A DNA stretch of 61,234 nt from Strigomonas culicis (GCA_000482145.1 AUXH01000034.1:1-61234); one strand, 5' to 3'. Shown: positions 47,665 through 56,925, numbered from the stretch's first letter. Notes: a model not told the origin generated them from the sequence alone. A program made the numbers and translations.

Positions 47665-49884
47665 CTAGCCTGGATTAACGGCAGGCTCCACCTGCCCTTC
47701 ATTCTTCCGTATCTTGCTCGCTACCTTTTTGAGATCCACGCAGCAGTTCATCATCTGCATCTTGTTCATCTGCAGTGAGCTCTCCCACGCACTCAGCTGG
47801 TTTTTCTTCGTCTCGAGGTCCCCCTCCTTCGTCCGCAGGTGCTCTGTCCGGTGGCGCAGCTCGTGCTGGAGGCCGCGGATGGACTCTGTGGTCCGCCCCA
47901 GCGTGGCGGCGTTGTGCAGCCGTATGTTTTCCTGGCGGTGCGCCTCGCGGTTGGCGGCCTGCACCACCTCCGCCGCGAGCGCCGGGTACGCATCCGTGAG
48001 GGTAAGCACCCGCTCCGCGTAGGCGTCCGCGAGCCGCAGTCGCTTGCGCACCCACTCGCCGGTGGCGGCAGCAAAGCGCGACACCTCCGCGGCGTCCACG
48101 GTTGGGCCCGGCTGCTTGGCGGCCACGACGGAGGCGCGGCGCGCCGTGGCGCGCGCGACCGCCTGCTGCTTACCGCACTTGAGCTTCCAGTCGTTGACCT
48201 CCGCGTTGAGCGCCGCCATGGCGCGCTTCTGCGAGACGACGATGAGGGACTGCTCGCGCAGCTGCTGCTCTAGGTGCTGCACGTTGCGCTGCAGCGCCGC
48301 CATGTGCCGCTTCGGGACGCTGGCGGGCGGCAGCGGCCGCTCGTCCGGCTCCGACGCGTCACCGCGCGCGAGCGATGGGCTCTCCGACCCGCAGTAGGGG
48401 TCGACCGGGATCGGCGACGGCGCACGGTCCGCGTCAGCGTGCGCCGTGCGCATGCACCCCCGCGCCTCCGATACCTCACATCGCAGCGTCTCCAGCATGC
48501 ACTCGTAGTCCGCGGACATGCGCCGCACCAGCTCATGGTGCTCCGCCTGGATCGCGTCCAGCGGCACAGCCGTGGCGGGCGGCTCGAGGCTTGCGCGCAG
48601 CTCCGCCTGCATCGCCTCCACCTGCTCCCGCGTGTACATATCGTCCTGCAGCTGCGCCAGCTCCACAACGTGGGCCGCCCGCAGCCGCTCCGGCTCCAGT
48701 TCGAGCGTCGCCGCCATCGCGGACTGCTGCGAGCCCAGGTCCATGGCCGGGTAGGACTCTCTCTGCGCCGACTGCAGCTCCGCTACCGTGGCGCGCAGCT
48801 TCGTGCACTCCGCCTCGTACGTCTTCTTCACGCCCTCCAGCTGGCGCTCAAGGTCCTCCCGCAGGTTCTCGATGTCGGTGGGCGGCGTCGCGAGGCTCGT
48901 CTGCGACACGTCGAGCAACAGACTCGCGTTCGCGGAATGCGCCTCCCCCAGCGTGCGCTCGAGCTCCTCCACGCGCAGAGCGCGCTGGCTCAGCTCTTCG
49001 ATTTTACGCTCGTAATCCCTCCGCATCCGCTCTATATGGGTGTGGTAGTGGCTCTTGGAGCTCTGGGTCAGACTCTGCTCCTTCACCAGACGGCTATAGT
49101 CGGCGGCCATCTTGGAAATCTCGGCGAGACAGACGCGCTCCATCTGTGTGCGCTCCTCCTCGAACAACGCGCTGAATTCTTCCGTGAGCGTACTTTTGAG
49201 CCGCCTCTCTTCCTCCAACAGCGCCTGCCGCTGCGCCACAAGCTTTGCCGCGTCGACAGAGACCTTCTTCAGCGCCTGCTGCAGCGTCAGCTCCCGCATG
49301 TCGAGCTGCTTCCGGCGCCGCTCCAGGGCAGCGTCCGCTCGCTGTTGCTCCGTCGCCTGTGCGGCGGTGGGACTGCTGGCGGGTGAGGCGACCAGCGCCG
49401 GCATCGATGCACCCAGCGCCACAGGGGTCGAGACGGAGCCGAGCGCGGCCTGTGCCTCCGCCAGCTCGAGGTCGACCTCCAGCTGTTTGACCTTCCCTTC
49501 GAGCGACTTGCGCTCGCAGAGCAGCTTGTTGTTTTCTCCGCGCAGCTCATCGGCGAGGTGCGACAGCTTCTTCACCCGCTGTGATTCCTCGTCCAGCGAG
49601 TCCTCCAACTCTTTGCAGCGATTCATGACACCCTCCGCATTCTGCAGCGTGTGGTATATACTCTCCGCGCACGGCTTGCATACATCCACGGGGGCGGTGC
49701 CGGGGTGCCCCGGCAGGACCATTCGCTCCCCAAGGCAGCCGCTGCAGCAGCCACGCCCGCAGGCCTGGCAGCGTCCGTGCGGCTGAAAGACGGTCGGCTT
49801 CTTGCCACAGAAGGCGCAATTCTGACAGTCGCTGCTGTGTGGCCACTGTTCGCGTGGGACTAATCGAAAAAACGAGTCCGACAT
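47665..49884 (-). CDS. FYVE-like zinc-finger and coiled-coil protein
   Basis: The protein has 739 residues from the ATG at 49884 (MSDSFFRLVP); the frame also reaches a TTG two codons upstream, which I reject. The N-terminus has eight cysteines spaced C23-x2-C26-x12-C39-x2-C42-x4-C47-x2-C50-x18-C69-x2-C72, exactly a FYVE-type cross-brace. The lipid-contact RR/KHHCR motif is replaced by HGRCQACGRG, so PI3P binding is doubtful and FYVE-related (protein-binding) is the safer name. Residues about 85-740 are coiled coil broken by short Pro/Ser segments (about 155-175 and 485-530). This layout is typical of endosomal tethers or cytoskeletal adaptors; which it is cannot be read from the sequence. Confidence 0.8.
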   Translation of the reverse strand: MSDSFFRLVPREQWPHSSDCQNCAFCGKKPTVFQPHGRCQACGRGCCSGCLGERMVLPGHPGTAPVDVCKPCAESIYHTLQNAEGVMNRCKELEDSLDEESQRVKKLSHLADELRGENNKLLCERKSLEGKVKQLEVDLELAEAQAALGSVSTPVALGASMPALVASPASSPTAAQATEQQRADAALERRRKQLDMRELTLQQALKKVSVDAAKLVAQRQALLEEERRLKSTLTEEFSALFEEERTQMERVCLAEISKMAADYSRLVKEQSLTQSSKSHYHTHIERMRRDYERKIEELSQRALRVEELERTLGEAHSANASLLLDVSQTSLATPPTDIENLREDLERQLEGVKKTYEAECTKLRATVAELQSAQRESYPAMDLGSQQSAMAATLELEPERLRAAHVVELAQLQDDMYTREQVEAMQAELRASLEPPATAVPLDAIQAEHHELVRRMSADYECMLETLRCEVSEARGCMRTAHADADRAPSPIPVDPYCGSESPSLARGDASEPDERPLPPASVPKRHMAALQRNVQHLEQQLREQSLIVVSQKRAMAALNAEVNDWKLKCGKQQAVARATARRASVVAAKQPGPTVDAAEVSRFAAATGEWVRKRLRLADAYAERVLTLTDAYPALAAEVVQAANREAHRQENIRLHNAATLGRTTESIRGLQHELRHRTEHLRTKEGDLETKKNQLSAWESSLQMNKMQMMNCCVDLKKVASKIRKNEGQVEPAVNPG

Positions 49885-50715
49885 GCCCAACTAAATGTGT
49901 AATAACAAGAAAGATAGTAGTGATCAATGAATGCGTGGGTCTAGATGATAACCAGTTTTCAAAACAGAAGAGACAAAAAAGAAAAAATGAAAAAAAAAAT
50001 GAAAAAAAAAATAAATACTTTTTTTGTTCTTCGCCACTTTAGGCGCGTTGAATTAAACTAAAAAAAAAACTAGTGGGAAAGCAGGAGTAAGGGGAAATCA
50101 TAGGTAGAGTGTCTGAATACAGAGATTGATAATACCATTTACCACATTAAAAAAAAAGGAGCATTAAAGATGAGAATCTCATCGCCAAAAGACAAGCGAC
50201 AGTATACAAAAGAGTATAAAAAGTGAGACAATAATCTCTAGAACACACAAAAAGAGTAGTATATATATGTAGATAGATAGGTAGTAGATATATATCTGTA
50301 TGTGTGTCTGTGTACATGTGTCTGAAGAAATACACACTGCAACACTCAAGTATGGAACGTTCTACATCTGATAGCTAATCTCAAAGTGAAGACAGCAGGG
50401 CAAAAACGTTTCTGCTGACTTCATCTTTTTCACTTTCCTTTTACGTTCACACGTACGGTCACGTGTATGAAAGATTGCACTCTAAACAAACAACAAAGAA
50501 AAAATAAGACACATTGCGATGTTAGGATTACTTTTAGTTATTATTATTTGAAAACATCAAACAATATAACTGCATGCAAAATAATAAAAAAAAAGAGCAT
50601 TGATGAAGTAGTAAATCCCACTAAACGAAATCATTGCCACTTACATTCTAACGACCCAACGAAACGTGTGTCTGCTTAAACATGTATACACAAAATGCAT
50701 GAGCGCCTTCGACGG
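49885..50715 (-). other. Intergenic region: Plus-3/RING gene 3' UTR and FYVE-like leader
   Basis: A long T-rich tract (about 50026-49966, minus strand) precedes the first good AG at 49942-49941. The remaining 690 bases are AT-rich with short GATA/TA repeats near 50260-50290. No ORF or structured RNA is obvious. Confidence 0.55.
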
Positions 50716-51570
50716 TTACGACGTGTAGGCCTCGAACGTCATCTGGACGGGCAGGCGGCAGCCTGGGGCGGGGCAGCGCCCTCTAATGTGCGCCGCGCAG
50801 TCCTTACACAGCACCTGATGCTTACACGGATAGCAAATCTCGGTGCACAGCCGGTTGTGGCATATCATACACTTCGACCGCTCGTTGATGGCCATCCGCG
50901 CCTTGGTGATGAGGTCTAGAATCTCCCGCTCCATCTCCTGCAGCGCCTCCAGGCTGAACGTCTTGAGGTTGTCGATCAGGGGCATCTTCACATGCGTATC
51001 CGCAATCTCGCGCTCGATCTTGGCCCGTATGTCCGCCACCTTGCGCTCGCGCTGCTGCGCGGCCTCGGGGTCCTCGTCGTTGCGGCGCCGGCGCGGCTCG
51101 AGCGTGAGGGCCTGCTGCTTCTGCTCCTCCAACATGCCTAGGCGGAACTGCAGCTGCGGCAGGCTGGGGAAGTGCTGCCGGTTGCTCTTCACGTTCTCGA
51201 TCCAGCTCTGGTACTCGCTCGCGCGGAACGGGCTGTTCGAGATGGACGTCAGCTGCACGACGTTGCCGTTGTGCGTCGACTTGAAACAGGGCGGCAGCTC
51301 CACCAGTACGTGCCACTCCGTCGTCGCACCGTCCGTGGAGAAGCCGGAGTACACAGGCCCCTTCTGCGCGCCCTTGACGCACGTGATGTAGTAGCGGTCG
51401 CCGCCCTCGCGGCGCGTGTCCTCATTGCGCATCTCCAGCAGCACGCGGACGTAGCAGCCGGTGATGACATCGCTGAAGTTTTTCCACTCTAAGAACGTGA
51501 CGAGCGTGGTGCGGAATAGCTGCAGCTTGTTCAGCATCTCCAAGGACGGCGGGGTCGCGGTCGAAGCCAT
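50716..51570 (-). CDS. Plus-3 domain plus C-terminal RING finger protein
   Basis: The protein has 284 residues. Residues 22-140 match the Plus-3 domain of Rtf1: FSDVITGCYVRVLLE, YYITCVKG, VYSG, VVQLTSISNSPFRASEYQSW and FPSLPQLQ follow the Rtf1 order (VTGCFVRI, YRVAEITGV, LEFVSNQEFTESEFMKW, LPTLDEI). A charged helix (145-232) links it to a RING at the very C-terminus: C234-x2-C237-x11-C249-x-H251-x3-C255-x2-C258-x7-C266-x4-C271. The YPCKHQVLCKDCA core and the short hydrophobic tail resemble IAP/MULAN-type RINGs that act as dimeric E3 ligases; the last pair has four instead of two spacer residues. Rtf1 belongs to the Paf1 transcription-elongation complex and promotes H2B ubiquitination through Rad6/Bre1. 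A chromatin-linked E3 role is therefore attractive but inferred. Confidence 0.85.
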   Translation of the reverse strand: MASTATPPSLEMLNKLQLFRTTLVTFLEWKNFSDVITGCYVRVLLEMRNEDTRREGGDRYYITCVKGAQKGPVYSGFSTDGATTEWHVLVELPPCFKSTHNGNVVQLTSISNSPFRASEYQSWIENVKSNRQHFPSLPQLQFRLGMLEEQKQQALTLEPRRRRNDEDPEAAQQRERKVADIRAKIEREIADTHVKMPLIDNLKTFSLEALQEMEREILDLITKARMAINERSKCMICHNRLCTEICYPCKHQVLCKDCAAHIRGRCPAPGCRLPVQMTFEAYTS

Positions 51571-52053
51571 GCTGGTGACCGGGGGAGTGGAGCAAACAGG
51601 TGCACTTAAGGCGTATAGGGATGCGAGAAGGCGTAAAGCGAGAAAACTCTCTTCGTTTTATGTTCTTTTTTTTTTTTTCGCAATTATAGATAGAAAAAAA
51701 AAAAAAATAACTTCAAAAAAAAAAAAGAAGAGCAACGCAAAGAAAACCGGTTTGAAAGGTAGGAAATGGAGGAGAGTGAGTCAAATGTCTCGCTAAGCAC
51801 AAAGCTGCGATATTTCAAGTATCGTTCATAGTAATCGTATCAGCCAAGCAGATGTCAAGCGTGGAAAAAAAAAATGTGAGAAATTGTCAATTAAAACAAT
51901 GCAGAAAAGACGTATTGTCTGAAAGCAAAGCAAAAATAAAATCTGAGCCGTGGATGTTAACCAAGTGTTTGGTTCGCCTCCACACAAGCATGTGTTGTTC
52001 ATCCTTCTCTTTAGGTGTGCTTTGATGAAAGCGTCGCTAACGCCACATGCCTC
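51571..52053 (-). other. Intergenic region: ligase 3' UTR and Plus-3/RING leader
   Basis: A C/T-rich stretch at about 51648-51607 on the minus strand ends in AAG at 51605, a likely acceptor 35 bases from the ATG. A12-T13 type homopolymers lie at 51665-51735. No gene is seen. Confidence 0.55.
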
Positions 52054-55000
52054 TCACGGTGACACCTTGTAGTCCTCAGGCGGGAGCGCGGCCTGTGCGA
52101 GGCTGCAGTCGATCAGCCACCGCGGATGCACGGCGCACGCCCCGTGACGCGGCGGCGGCACCGCGCGCTCCGTCACGTAGCAGCCCGGCGCATCACCGTC
52201 ACCGTCTCCCGACAGAAGCGTCGCGCCCAGAAGCGTCGCGCAGCGCGCCCACTCCGCGCACAGCGGCAGCGCCGCGTCCAGGCGCACGCGGCGGCCGGAC
52301 AGGACGCCGCGCACCGCGGGGCTGTACAGGCGCGGGTCCGCGCGGCGGCCGGTCGCGGCGCTGTCCGTCACCCACTGGTCGCTGACGAGGATGGCGGCCG
52401 GCGGCAGCGCGGCGGGGTCCGGCGGCGGCGGCCCATCCGCCGCCGCCACGTACACCACGACGTCACACGGGGGGCTGGGGAGGGGCACCGGCGCGATGCT
52501 GCACACCTGCCCCCCGCGCGCCGCAGCAGGTCCGAGAGGTGCACCGCGTGCGGCGTGTAGGCGGACAGCAGCTGCAGCCGCAGCGCCGCGAAGGGCTGCG
52601 CGGCCGCCGGGCTGCCGCTGCGGCTGCGGGGCGGCGCGCCGTACACGACGACGCGCACCCCCTCGTGCGGCGCCCACCGGCGCAGCAGCGCCTCCACCGC
52701 GGCCGCGTCCGCGCGCGCGGCGGGCGGCGGCGGCACGAGGTGCAGCGACGCGCCCTGCCGGCCGGCGAAGCGCAGGCAGTGCAGCAGGCCCTGCTCGAGG
52801 CTCGCCTGGTCCACCGGCGGCACCGCGCCGGCCGCCGGCTGCTGCTGCGACAGCAGCGTGGCGATGTAGAAGCGGCCCGGCCGCGTCGCCGCGCCGACCT
52901 CCGTCACGACGACGGCGCCGAGGCGGCGGTCGCCCGCCGCCTGCGCGTAGGCCTGCGCCGCCACGTCGCCGAACACGTCGCTGATGCGCCCCATGAGGCC
53001 GCGCGAGGACCAGTGGCCGCCCACCGCCACGCAGTGCGCCAGCACGACGCTCTCCGTCGGCGGCACCTGCGGCTGCGTCGCGTCGCGGTGCTGCACGTAC
53101 ACCACCGGCGCCGCCTCCGCCGGTGGTGGCGACCGCGGTCGCTTCCCACCATCAGGGGCTGCCCCGTCAGAGGCCTCAGCGGAGGCGAGCGTTGCTGGCG
53201 CGATCGGAGGAGGGGGGAGCGGGTCGGCGTTGGCGTGCTCCACTCCCTCATCCTCTTCTTGTTCTTCGAGCCTCACGTAATTGTCGATCAGCTCGAGGCT
53301 GTCGGACACACCAGCACCGCGGTCGTGCGCTTTGGAGGCGTGGAACAGCTGCAGTAGCTCCTGGCAGGTTGTGGCCGCGTCGGCCGTCTTGTCGTCTCGG
53401 ATTCGCACAATGCGGGGGAACCGAATGGACAGGCCCGAGGTGTGGTGCTTCGTGGCGGAAAACTCAGCGCCGATGATTTCCATGACGTCAGCCTGCGTCG
53501 GGTCCTTCACAATGTAGTCTGGGAGATGCAGCGTGCTGCAGTCCAGCCACGCGGCGGCGCCCCCCCTCGTCGGCTCCATCCGCTCCATGTACTTCCGCGA
53601 GAGCACCGCGATCTGCATGTCGTCCAGTCCGTTGCCCACTTTGCACGCGGTCTTGTACCGCCCCGGCGCGCCCGGCGGCACGGAGGTGTCCGCGCAGCCC
53701 ATCAGGAAGGAAGACAGCAGACCCCCGTTGCTGCCGCTGCCGAACCAGGCGCCCAGCACGACGAGGTCCGCCGTGTCCGCGAGCCCGTCCAGGTAGTCCT
53801 TCTTGAGCTTCACCCAGTGCCGCGCGCGCGGCTCGTACACGCCCTTGCTGTCCTTCACTACGAGCCCCTCCAGCCCCTCCGCAATGGCGCGGCTGAGGTG
53901 CCGCTGCAGCGTCGCGCGGCGCTGCGCGGGCTCGCCCTCCACCAGGCAGAGCTCCGAGAACATGACCCGATTGCGTGTGAAGCGGACCGCGTCCTTCAGC
54001 GCGCGCCGCCGCTCGTCCAGCGGCCGCTGCAGCAGCGCCGCGCCGTCCTTGTACAGAATGTCGAAGAGGAAGACGCACGGGCACGCAGTGGTGAACTGCA
54101 TCTTGCGGTACTTGCCGAGGGTGCCGAACGGCAGCGGAACAGACGTCTTCATGTCGACCATCAGTATCTCGCCGTCCAGAATACACGTGTCGGCCAGAAT
54201 GGCCGCGCGGAGGGGCTCCTCCAGCCCGCTGTACTTGTCGGGCTGCATGGGCTTCAGTGAGCGCGCAAAGAAGTGCAGCGCACTGCCGTGCTTGTGTATT
54301 TGAATGCGCTCGCCGTCGTACTTCACCTCCGAAAAGGCACCGTTGGGGCACTTGGCGAGCACCTGGTCGACGGTGCGGCACGGGGCCGCCAGCATGGGCG
54401 CCAGCGGGACGCCGAGCTGGATGTGCACCGCCCGACCGCCCGCGGGCTGCGGCGACACGCTGGGCGTCCGCGCGCTGGGCGCCGCGTCGTCCGCGGCGGG
54501 CGGGGCCGCGCCGGCGAGCACCTGCTGCACGACCTGCTGGATGTCCGCGCAGTGCTGGAACACCTCGTAGGCGCCGGGGTGCAGCCCGCCCAGGACGATG
54601 CGCAGGCCGGCCCCCAGGCGTAGGTCCTGCTTCACCTCGCGGAAGAAGTAGTACACGGCGTGGCGGCAGGCGACGTCAAAGAAGTCCCGCAGCACCGCGC
54701 AGCGCGACGGCTCGTTGGTCGCGGCCGCCATCCGCTCCAGGAACTCGTCGAAGTGAAGGAGAGACATGCTGCACCACCCGCCGCGGTCCAGCTGCGCAGT
54801 CGTGGGCTGGAAGAACCGCTGCGCGGTCTCCGCGACGCAGCCGGTGCGATTCCACTCCGCCTTGAGCGCGTCCGCCGGCACGCCCAGCACCAGGGACAGT
54901 ACGTGCAGCAGCTGTTTCTCCTGCGCGTAGTACACCCGCTTCGCGTACTTGGGCAGGAGCAGCTTCAGCAGCAGGCCCACGTCGCCGCTGTAGCGCTGCA

Positions 55001-55100
55001 CAAAGCCCGCGACAATCTCTTGCTTGACGGTCAGGGAGGGCTCCTTGGTCACCTGTTCGCACAACAGGCCGAAGTTCTTCAGCGTTGGCTCCACTGACAT
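52054..55100 (-). CDS. LIG3: DNA ligase III-type ATP ligase with macro domain and two BRCT-like domains; one-base frame break
   Basis: Residues 1-200 match the LIG3 DNA-binding domain (FGLLCEQVTKEPS, LLLKLLLPKYAKRVYY). The active-site lysine is K260 in EVKYDGERIQIHKHG. HFFARSLKP, ILDGEILMVD, PFGTLGK, EGLEGLVVKD and KLKKDYLDGLADTADLVVLGAWFG complete the core, and the OB fold ends with the LIG3 hallmark SIRFPRIVRIRDDK (558-571). After a Pro-rich linker, residues about 682-822 read as an ALC1-type macro domain (VVLAHCVAVGGHWSSRGLMG, GRFYIATLLSQQ, SLEQGL). From about 845 two BRCT-like units follow (VSDQWVTDSA; LSGRRVRLDAAL to PRWLIDC). The frame breaks at a C6 run (52510-52515); C7 would restore about 1015 residues. 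The PARP-type zinc finger of vertebrate LIG3 is absent. The start is the first ATG after acceptors; an in-frame ATG at 55268 lies upstream of them. Confidence 0.9.
52510..52515. other. C6 homopolymer at the ligase frame break
   Basis: Upstream coding (LSDLLRRAGG) and downstream coding (QVCSIAPVPLPS) meet at this run in different frames. Seven C would join them. No GT-AG intron fits. Confidence 0.75.
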
Positions 55101-55130
55101 GTCCGTGACAGAGGTATTTCCGTATCCTCT

Positions 55131-55232
55131 CTTTTTGAGAGCAAGTAAAGGGCAAAGAAAAGGATGCACACCACTACGTATGTACAAAGACTTACAAACT
55201 TGACATGATGAAAGAGGTGAAGAAGAGAGTTC
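55131..55232 (-). promoter_or_regulatory. Two candidate trans-splice acceptors of the DNA ligase gene
   Basis: The first pyrimidine tract is at 55232-55206, with AG at 55200-55199. A second tract at 55168-55137 has AG at 55132-55131. Both lie between the ATG at 55268 and the chosen ATG at 55100, so the ligase should start MSVEPTLKNF. Confidence 0.6.
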
Positions 55233-55270
55233 AATACAGTGAAAATGAGACTTTATAAAATCTGACACTA

Positions 55271-55299
55271 ATCATCATCATCATCATCATCAACATCAT
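55271..55299. repeat. (ATC)n microsatellite upstream of the ligase gene
   Basis: Nine to ten ATC-type triplets lie in the short gap between the ligase and the next gene upstream. No other gene fits in this 269-base gap. Confidence 0.8.
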
Positions 55300-55369
55300 A
55301 TCACATGTTATATCTGACACGTGTGGAGAGTTTGTTCTTGTGCTATATCTGATTTAAGAGCTAGATCAT

Positions 55370-56824
55370 CTAGCGCGGGGGCGACACACGTGATTTGGGG
55401 TCTGTCTCCCGCACATCCTGGAGCAGCTGCAGCCACGCCTCGACTTCCTTCGGCGCCTCCTTGCCCACCGCCTTGGCCACGTCCCTCACTAGGCGCAACC
55501 GGTCGCCGGCCGAGACGGCGGTGAACTCCTCCGCGATCCCCATCGCCAGCTTCGCGAAGTTCTCGTCCGACATGGACCCCAGCGCCGCGAGAAGGCTCTC
55601 CTCCAGCCGCAACGGCTTCGCCCCGTCCAGCGCCGCCAGCAGCGCGACACACGCAAGAGGGGGGTGCTGTCCGAGCTCCGGCCCCACGAGGCCGCACACG
55701 CCGCGGCATAGCTGCTGCAGCGCGGGGTGCGCGGCGGCGCCCTCGACCTGCAGCGCCGCGCAGAGCGCCGCCGCGACGCCGTCCGCGCGCAGGAAGCGCC
55801 GCGCCTCCGCCTCGTCCGCGCGCAGCGCCGCCGCCGCCTGCGAGGCGAGGTGCAGCAGCCGCGCGCCGCTGCGGTGCGCGCCGTGGGCCGCCAGCAGCTC
55901 CACGCCCACGTCCTGCGCCGGCCCCGTCCACGGCCCCTCCCGCGCGTACCACACGTCGACGAGCTGGTCTGCGTAGAGCAGCTCGGGCGGCGTCTGTTCC
56001 CGCAGGTGGTAAATCAGAGCGCGCTGCGCGTCGACCAGCGGCACGAGGTTGGCCTCCGCCAGCCCGCGCACGCAGGCGAGCGCGGCCGGCGTGTCGCCGA
56101 GCCGGCACAGTGCGATGAGCGCCATGGAGACCGCGACCGGGTCCCGCAGCGCGGAGGTGTGCTGCATCCACGCCCACAGGTCGCGCGCGTGCCGGTCGCA
56201 CCCGGCCGCCACGCAGAGCTGCAGCACAAACCCGAAATCATCGGGGTTGACAAAGTAGCCCCGCTGGGCCAGCTGCACGACCTGCAGCAGCTCGTCGACG
56301 TCCTGGCGGACGGGCCGGCTGAGGCAGCACAGCGGCCGCAGCAGCGTGCTGACGGCGGACGGGTTGTAGCGCATCTCCTTCAGCAGCGCGTGCCGCACCT
56401 CGTGCTGCACCTCCGCGGACTGCTGCGTGGCGAGGGTGTAGAGCGCAAGCGTGGACAGGAATGCCGTCGGGTGCACCACACCGGCGGACAGGCGCACCGT
56501 CTCCAGCAGCGCCCGCAGCGACGCGAAGCTGTACGCCTCTAGACGGCCCTTCATGTACTCATTGACCTCCTGCACGAGCTCTGCTTTCTGCGGGTGGCCG
56601 GCGAGTATGGTGACAGCGTCCTGTATGCAGTTCTCTTGAACGTGCGCGGCGACGGCGTACGTGGCGATGGGCAGCGGCAGCGGCGCCGCGGGGTAGTCTC
56701 GGGTGAGAGCGTGCCAGCGCGCTAGAACGGCGCGGCGCCCCTCCGCTGTGGACATGATCTCCTCCATGCGGTCGCCGCAAAGAAGCTGCTCGAAGGTGAG
56801 CAGTCTCGGAAAGCACCTTCTCAT
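55370..56824 (-). CDS. Helical-repeat protein, possibly mitochondrial (PPR-like?)
   Basis: The protein has 484 residues from the ATG at 56824 (MRRCFPRLLTFEQLL). The frame also runs back through the GT repeat to a GTG at 56884, but that is 5' UTR. Almost the whole protein is Ala/Leu-rich helix pairs (ASLRALLETVRLSAG, DDFGFVLQLCVAAGC, DLWAWMQHTSALRD, AVSMALIALCRLGDTPAALACVRGL) spaced about 35 residues apart, in the manner of PPR or TPR solenoids; a strict PPR consensus is not met. The Arg-rich, initially acid-free N-terminus could target the mitochondrion, where kinetoplastids use many divergent PPR proteins for RNA and ribosome work. Both points are inference. Confidence 0.7.
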   Translation of the reverse strand: MRRCFPRLLTFEQLLCGDRMEEIMSTAEGRRAVLARWHALTRDYPAAPLPLPIATYAVAAHVQENCIQDAVTILAGHPQKAELVQEVNEYMKGRLEAYSFASLRALLETVRLSAGVVHPTAFLSTLALYTLATQQSAEVQHEVRHALLKEMRYNPSAVSTLLRPLCCLSRPVRQDVDELLQVVQLAQRGYFVNPDDFGFVLQLCVAAGCDRHARDLWAWMQHTSALRDPVAVSMALIALCRLGDTPAALACVRGLAEANLVPLVDAQRALIYHLREQTPPELLYADQLVDVWYAREGPWTGPAQDVGVELLAAHGAHRSGARLLHLASQAAAALRADEAEARRFLRADGVAAALCAALQVEGAAAHPALQQLCRGVCGLVGPELGQHPPLACVALLAALDGAKPLRLEESLLAALGSMSDENFAKLAMGIAEEFTAVSAGDRLRLVRDVAKAVGKEAPKEVEAWLQLLQDVRETDPKSRVSPPR

Positions 56825-56847
56825 TGCAAATAAAGGGAACACGCAAA

Positions 56848-56886
56848 CACACGCACACACACACACACAAACACACACGCTCACTC
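56848..56886. repeat. (CA)n microsatellite in the 5' UTR
   Basis: Imperfect CA repeats (GT on the sense strand) lie between the splice acceptor and the ATG of the 484-aa gene. Confidence 0.85.
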
Positions 56887-56901
56887 ACACACTTACGAAT
56901 T

Positions 56902-56925
56902 CTAAAAAGGAAAAGAAAAAATGTG
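56902..56925 (-). promoter_or_regulatory. Predicted trans-splice acceptor with GT-repeat leader
   Basis: TTTTTTCTTTTCCTTTTTAG on the minus strand ends at 56902. The predicted 5' UTR runs about 78 bases to the ATG at 56824. Confidence 0.75.

Noticed and set aside
49885..49890. FYVE-like gene start at 49890
   Set aside because: The codon is TTG; the ATG two codons on is the natural start.
52450..52560. Intron explaining the ligase frame change
   Set aside because: No GT...AG pair with a suitable tract; coding runs up to the homopolymer on both sides.
55101..55268. Ligase start at 55268
   Set aside because: Two pyrimidine-tract/AG acceptors lie downstream of it; the extension has no resemblance to LIG3 or to a presequence.
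56825..56884. Start of the 484-aa gene at 56884
   Set aside because: The codon is GTG and the segment is translated GT repeat (alternating Val/Cys); a clean acceptor makes it 5' UTR.
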